DNA of 64,000 nucleotides from Phycisphaeraceae bacterium (GTDB lineage Bacteria; Planctomycetota; Phycisphaerae; Phycisphaerales; UBA1924). Each line of letters begins with the position of its first letter. The stretch's first letter is position 1. Positions 60,527-64,000 of this stretch are shown piece after piece. Under the pieces are notes generated by a model. It saw nothing but the letters and a program-made list of their open reading frames with translations, was not told the DNA's origin and did no database searches. The stretch spans positions 2,356,001-2,420,000 of the forward strand of contig CP060234.1 in NCBI GenBank assembly GCA_023898685.1. The letters are read 5' to 3'. Both the position numbers and the translations under genes were made by a program.

Positions 60527-61657
60527 ATGGACCTCGACGCCCCCTTCCAACTCGACTACACCCACCGCGTCCGCTTCACCCGGGGTGTGTTCGATCCGGA
60601 CAACAGGACGCTCACGAGCCTCCTCGAGCCCACGACGGATTCTGTCGCCCGCGCCTGTGTCTACATCGACGCGGGCGTCTCGGAGGCCTGGCCCGGGCTC
60701 GCAGGGGCGATCACGACGCTCTTCGATGTTCACCCGGCGCTGAGCCTCGAGGCGCCGCCGCTGGTGGTTCCGGGGGGCGAGGGGATCAAGAACGACCCGG
60801 CGCAGTTGGAGGCGATCCTGCGGTCCGTCAACGAAGCCCACCTCTGCCGGCGGTCGTACGCGTTCGCGATCGGTGGGGGGGCGGTGCTCGACACGGTGGG
60901 CTACGCCGCCGCGATTGCGCACCGGGGCATCCGCCTCGTCCGCCTGCCCACGACGACGCTGAGCCAGGACGACTCGGGCGTCGGCGTCAAGAACGGCGTG
61001 AACGCGTTCGGCAAGAAGAACTTCCTCGGGGTCTTCACGCCCCCCTGGGCGGTGATCAACGACACCGACTTCCTGATGACCCTCTCCGACCGCGACTGGC
61101 GGGCGGGGTTCTCCGAGGCGGTGAAGGTTGCGCTGGTCAAGGACGCCGCGTTCTTCGACGCGATCGAGCGCGCCGCCCCGGCGATCGCCGAACGCGACAT
61201 GACCGCCGCCGAGCCCGTGATCGCCCGGTCGGCCGAGCTGCACGTCCGGCACATTACCGAGGGGGGCGACCCCTACGAGATCACCCACGCCCGCCCCCTC
61301 GACTTCGGGCACTGGTCGGCCCACAAGCTCGAGCAGCTCTCGGGATTCGAGATCCGGCACGGCGAGGCGGTCGCGATTGGTGTAGCGCTCGATTCGGTTT
61401 ACTCCTCCCTCGCGGGCCACGTCGGCGCCCCCCAGGCCGAGCGGGCCGTGGGGTGCTTGCGATCGCTCGGTTTCACGCTCGACCATCCGCTGCTGGATCA
61501 CCCCGGGCTGACCGAGGGCCTCGAGGAGTTCCGCGAACACCTGGGCGGCCGCCTGACGGTCGCGCTACTCCGCGACATCGGCGAGGCCTTCGACGCCCAC
61601 GAGATCGATCCGGCCCTGGTCGCCCGGTCAATCGAATACCTGCGCGCGATGGGGTGA
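60527..61657 (+). CDS. Sugar-phosphate cyclase of the 3-dehydroquinate-synthase fold (non-AroB type)
   Basis: 376 residues. NAD-dependent cyclase fold: VVPGGEGIKNDP, FAIGGGAVLDTVGYAAAIAHRG, LVRLPTTTLSQDDSGVGVKNGVN, AGFSEAVKVALVKDAAF, and a metal-binding region with ESGGD-like HITEGGDPYEI plus HWSAHKLEQLSGFEIRHGEAV. AroB has VGGKTAVNHPLGKN where this protein has VGVKNGVNAFGKKN (about 151-166). That variant, the FEIRHGEAVAIG region and the ASEVIKY to SEAVKVA change place it with the sugar-phosphate cyclases annotated as EboD-like or EEVS/DDGS-like rather than shikimate-pathway AroB. The product is therefore not assumed to be dehydroquinate. The close spacing suggests cotranscription with the desulfurase-like gene. 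Confidence 0.8.
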   Translation: MDLDAPFQLDYTHRVRFTRGVFDPDNRTLTSLLEPTTDSVARACVYIDAGVSEAWPGLAGAITTLFDVHPALSLEAPPLVVPGGEGIKNDPAQLEAILRSVNEAHLCRRSYAFAIGGGAVLDTVGYAAAIAHRGIRLVRLPTTTLSQDDSGVGVKNGVNAFGKKNFLGVFTPPWAVINDTDFLMTLSDRDWRAGFSEAVKVALVKDAAFFDAIERAAPAIAERDMTAAEPVIARSAELHVRHITEGGDPYEITHARPLDFGHWSAHKLEQLSGFEIRHGEAVAIGVALDSVYSSLAGHVGAPQAERAVGCLRSLGFTLDHPLLDHPGLTEGLEEFREHLGGRLTVALLRDIGEAFDAHEIDPALVARSIEYLRAMG

Positions 61658-61884
61658 ACCGGCCCGCCCGGCGGCCATGCAGGCAGCTATTCGGACTTTC
61701 CTGCATCAAGATCCCGTGAGGATTCGGCCTCGGGCCCCCTCCCATGCTGTGCACCGCAGATTCGGCGTTCTTCTCTGCCTATCGTGCGTCCACAACACGC
61801 CGCTGGGGCCGGGGCTTACCGGCTCCTCAACTCCCTCCGGGCGTCGGTCCGCCCGGGGGGCAGGACAGCGAAAGGAGGCCCGCC

Positions 61885-62457
61885 GTGGCCAAGTCCGTCA
61901 AACTCCTCCTGACCGAGAACGTCGACAATCTGGGCATCGTGGGAGACGTGGTGAATGTCCGCGTGGGCTACGCCCGCAACTTCCTGCTGCCCCGCAACCT
62001 CGCCACCGAGCCTAACCAGGAGCTGCTCGCCCAGCTCGCCGAGAAGCGCAAGCAGGCCGAGAAGGAGCTCGCCGAGCTGCGGTCCCAGCGCGAGGTGCTG
62101 ATCAAGAAGATCGACGGGATCGAGCTCACGCTCACCCGCTCGTGCAACGACCTGGGCCACCTCTACGGCTCGGTCACCCAGCAGGACATCTCGGCCGCCC
62201 TCACCGAGCTGGGCTATCCCGTCCAGCCCCGCGAGGTCCGCCTGGCCCACACGATCAAGCGCGTCGACACCTACGACGTGCTGGTCAAGTTCGACTCCGA
62301 CCTCGAGGCATGGGTCAAACTCTGGGTGGTCGCCGACCGCCAGCTCGAGACCGAGCGCGAGGAGATGGAGTTCGACAACGAGGGCAACCTGATCGAGAAG
62401 CCCAAGCGTGAAAAGAAGTCCGCGGGCAAGGCGGAGCAGCCCGCGGCGGCGGAGTGA
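61885..62457 (+). CDS. rplI: 50S ribosomal protein L9
   Basis: 190 residues from GTG 61885, with AAAGGAGG upstream. The N-terminal domain is VKLLLTENVDNLGIVGDVVNVRVGYARNFLLPRNLA (about 5-40), matching the L9 signature. The long connecting helix follows (EKRKQAEKELAELRSQREVL), and then the C-terminal RNA-binding domain (LYGSVTQQDISAALTELGYPV). It is longer than E. coli L9 (about 150) because of an acidic/Lys tail ending GKAEQPAAAE, a low-complexity extension. The 227-nt region before it has no ORF and probably contains its promoter. No rpsF, ssb or rpsR, its usual operon partners, is adjacent. Confidence 0.95.
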   Translation: MAKSVKLLLTENVDNLGIVGDVVNVRVGYARNFLLPRNLATEPNQELLAQLAEKRKQAEKELAELRSQREVLIKKIDGIELTLTRSCNDLGHLYGSVTQQDISAALTELGYPVQPREVRLAHTIKRVDTYDVLVKFDSDLEAWVKLWVVADRQLETEREEMEFDNEGNLIEKPKREKKSAGKAEQPAAAE

Positions 62458-62507
62458 ATCGCTCCCGTCGACGCTCTATCCATCGAGCATTCCGATTCAA
62501 AGACAGA

Positions 62508-62536
62508 AGCCCCGGGACCCAGATCCCGGGGCTTTT
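62508..62536 (+). terminator. Rho-independent terminator after rplI
   Basis: AGCCCCGGGA-n6-TCCCGGGGCT, a perfect 10-bp stem, followed by TTTTC. Confidence 0.9.
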
Positions 62537-62584
62537 CGATTGGATCACGTGATCTGTCCAACGCGAAAGCCGGCGCGTCCCGCG

Positions 62585-64000
62585 TCAGTCCTGTGCCCTG
62601 TCGAGGGGCAGCGGTGGATTGAGTTCCAGGATCACCTTCGGGCCGATCGAGTAATACTTCAGCTCGACGCCCTTGCTGCACCGGAAGATGAGTTCGAGCG
62701 ATTGGTCGGTTCGCGCCGAGCTCAGCGAGGGAAGCGCCGCCAGACCCCGGATCTGCTGCGACGGGTCGTACGACAGCTCGATGATCTGGTCGTCGCGATA
62801 GATGTATCCGACGGCCGGGTAGACCGTTCCGTTGGTGTCGACGAGTTGTGGGGGAAGCACGCGGTCGACGGATCGCGCCACGCGGCCGAGCAGGCTGGCG
62901 GCGGTGGTCGGGCTGACGTTGACCTGCACGATCACCACATCGGGCGAGACCGCGATGCTGTTGACGATCACGTTCCGATCGCCGAAGCCGTTGACGTCCT
63001 GTGGCCTGAACTTGACGGTGCCCCGTTCGACGCGGTTGTTCTCGCCGAGCTCGAGCGAGCCCTTCTGCCGCACCTCGAAGCTGAATCCGAGCGAATTGGT
63101 CGCGACGACGGGGCTCTCACCCGGATTGCGCCGGTTGCCCGTGTCGGTGGAATTGACCGTCGCGGCATCCGTGGTGTCGACCTCCTTGAGAGACGCGCCG
63201 CCGAGCAACGCGCCGCCGCCGAGCGCCGCGAACCGGGCCGAGGCGGTCGCGAAGGTCCTGTCACGCTCCGCGGGCAGCAGCACGCGGGCGCCCTTGATCG
63301 AGAAGGCCTCGGGTGTGAAGCCTGTGGGCACGACGAACTCGAACACCATGGTCGCCTTGGACGATCCACCCACGGATGAGATGAACACATCCTCGCCGTC
63401 AAACTTCCAGCGTCCATAGAGGCTCGCGTCATCGCTCCGCGCCTGGCTGATCAGCGCCACGGGGTGGGCCACCTTCGCCTCGCCGGATTCACCGCGCAGG
63501 ATCAGGCTGGCCTGGCCGTTGCCCATGACGACCTGGCCGTTCGACTCCTTGGCGCCCTCGCTGAATTCGACCACGATTCCAAGGAGCGTGCCGGTCTGCA
63601 CGGTCTCGCCGTCGATGTCCTGGTACCCCTGCGAGAGCGCGTCCGCCGCCTCCGACTCGATAAGCAGGTCGCTCACTTTGCTGGTGCCGTCGTCGGCGCC
63701 GACGATGTAGGTGCTCCTAATCTTGAAATCATCGGGCTTGATCGACGGGCTGGCCTTGCCATCGGCCACGCTCGTGTTGATCGCGTACCCCTCGAGATCG
63801 ACATCGGGGTGCCACTGGGCCAGCGGCTCGCCCGAGCGGAGCGAGGTCTCTGAAAGGTGGCCGTACAGGCCGGCGGCCAGGCGGTCGACCGGGACCCACA
63901 AGCCCCCGGCCCGGACGAGCGAGCCGCTCCCCGCGCCCTTCTCGGTGTAGTTGATCGGGCGGAAGCCCATGAACCCCGTGCCGAGCGGGAGGAACCCGAT
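62585..64000 (-). CDS. Unknown protein (partial, 5' end beyond the window)
   Basis: At least 472 residues; the frame remains open to the window edge (IGFLPLGTGF precedes the first internal ATG at 63970). I do not recognise a family. Features are repeated beta-strand and Gly/Asn-rich turn patterns, no membrane helix in the visible part, and a small-molecule-binding-like loop is not evident. The segment GARVLLPAERDRTFATASAR and an internal low-complexity stretch (DTTDAATVNSTDTGNRRN) suggest an extracytoplasmic protein with disordered linkers. One cysteine is present (FRCSKG). It converges on rplI, with the terminator at 62508 between them. Confidence 0.7.
   Translation of the reverse strand: MGFLPLGTGFMGFRPINYTEKGAGSGSLVRAGGLWVPVDRLAAGLYGHLSETSLRSGEPLAQWHPDVDLEGYAINTSVADGKASPSIKPDDFKIRSTYIVGADDGTSKVSDLLIESEAADALSQGYQDIDGETVQTGTLLGIVVEFSEGAKESNGQVVMGNGQASLILRGESGEAKVAHPVALISQARSDDASLYGRWKFDGEDVFISSVGGSSKATMVFEFVVPTGFTPEAFSIKGARVLLPAERDRTFATASARFAALGGGALLGGASLKEVDTTDAATVNSTDTGNRRNPGESPVVATNSLGFSFEVRQKGSLELGENNRVERGTVKFRPQDVNGFGDRNVIVNSIAVSPDVVIVQVNVSPTTAASLLGRVARSVDRVLPPQLVDTNGTVYPAVGYIYRDDQIIELSYDPSQQIRGLAALPSLSSARTDQSLELIFRCSKGVELKYYSIGPKVILELNPPLPLDRAQD

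Noticed and set aside
58112..61657. An ebo-type gene cluster (cyclase plus sugar isomerase/epimerase)
   Set aside because: The isomerase-like protein is Tat-exported and separated by a repeat region, and the EboA/B/C partners are absent, so only the cyclase similarity is noted.

Overview
The window is a 64-kb stretch of high-GC (visually about two-thirds G+C) bacterial chromosome. The gene content points to a planctomycete, most probably of the Phycisphaerae. The clues are a T2SS/T4P-like operon with oversized pseudopilins, a secreted protein ending in a GC-type dockerin-like tail, tandem zf-TFIIB proteins, and many hairpin-forming intergenic repeats. The assignment is inferred from gene content; no 16S rRNA is present.

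Layout. 1-3.3 kb: end of a periplasmic sugar-binding protein, a DUF58 protein, 6-phosphofructokinase and a TM2-domain protein. 3.3-9.8 kb: an ArsR-type regulator with a leaderless promoter, a DUF2892 membrane protein, an RND/MMPL exporter, a LolA-like periplasmic protein and an outer-membrane beta-barrel. This looks like a complete trans-envelope lipid or hydrophobe export operon, and its last two genes are separated by structured repeats. 9.8-12.1 kb: three zf-TFIIB paralogues with progressive cysteine loss and a membrane protein. 12.1-16 kb: membrane dipeptidase, M48 lipoprotein protease, UbiE/MenG methyltransferase and a B12-binding-fold protein. 16.2-22.5 kb: ECF sigma factor, anti-sigma-like protein, a secreted unknown, TypA/BipA and a dockerin-tailed secreted protein. 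22.6-26.1 kb: metK, purM and a CorA-type transporter. 26.2-30.4 kb (minus strand): a signalling operon of REC-GGDEF-HD, two PilZ proteins and a sensor kinase. 30.7-36.7 kb: GH15 enzyme, a pseudopilin-like protein, an RluA pseudouridine synthase fused to a methyltransferase, and a CoaB-only phosphopantothenoylcysteine synthetase.

36.9-55.9 kb is the dominant feature. It is a 19-kb pilus/secretion-like gene series: GspE/PilB ATPase, PilT ATPase, a second GspE/PilB ATPase, GspF/PilC, four pseudopilins in G-H-I-J-like order, and a 2295-residue GspK-like protein. An internal promoter lies before the second ATPase. No secretin or GspL/M/C genes are in the window. 56-64 kb: tRNA-Pro(TGG), a KamA-family radical SAM enzyme, a Tat-exported sugar isomerase-like protein, a cysteine-desulfurase-like enzyme, a sugar-phosphate cyclase of non-AroB type, ribosomal protein L9, and an unknown protein running off the window end.

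Two genome-wide habits show up locally. First, several genes have a TANNNT hexamer 5-8 nt before the start codon and no Shine-Dalgarno, which suggests leaderless transcripts. Second, intergenic gaps carry several families of palindromic repeats whose copies show compensatory base changes. One of these is a 96-nt composite element present as two inverted copies around the LolA-like gene.
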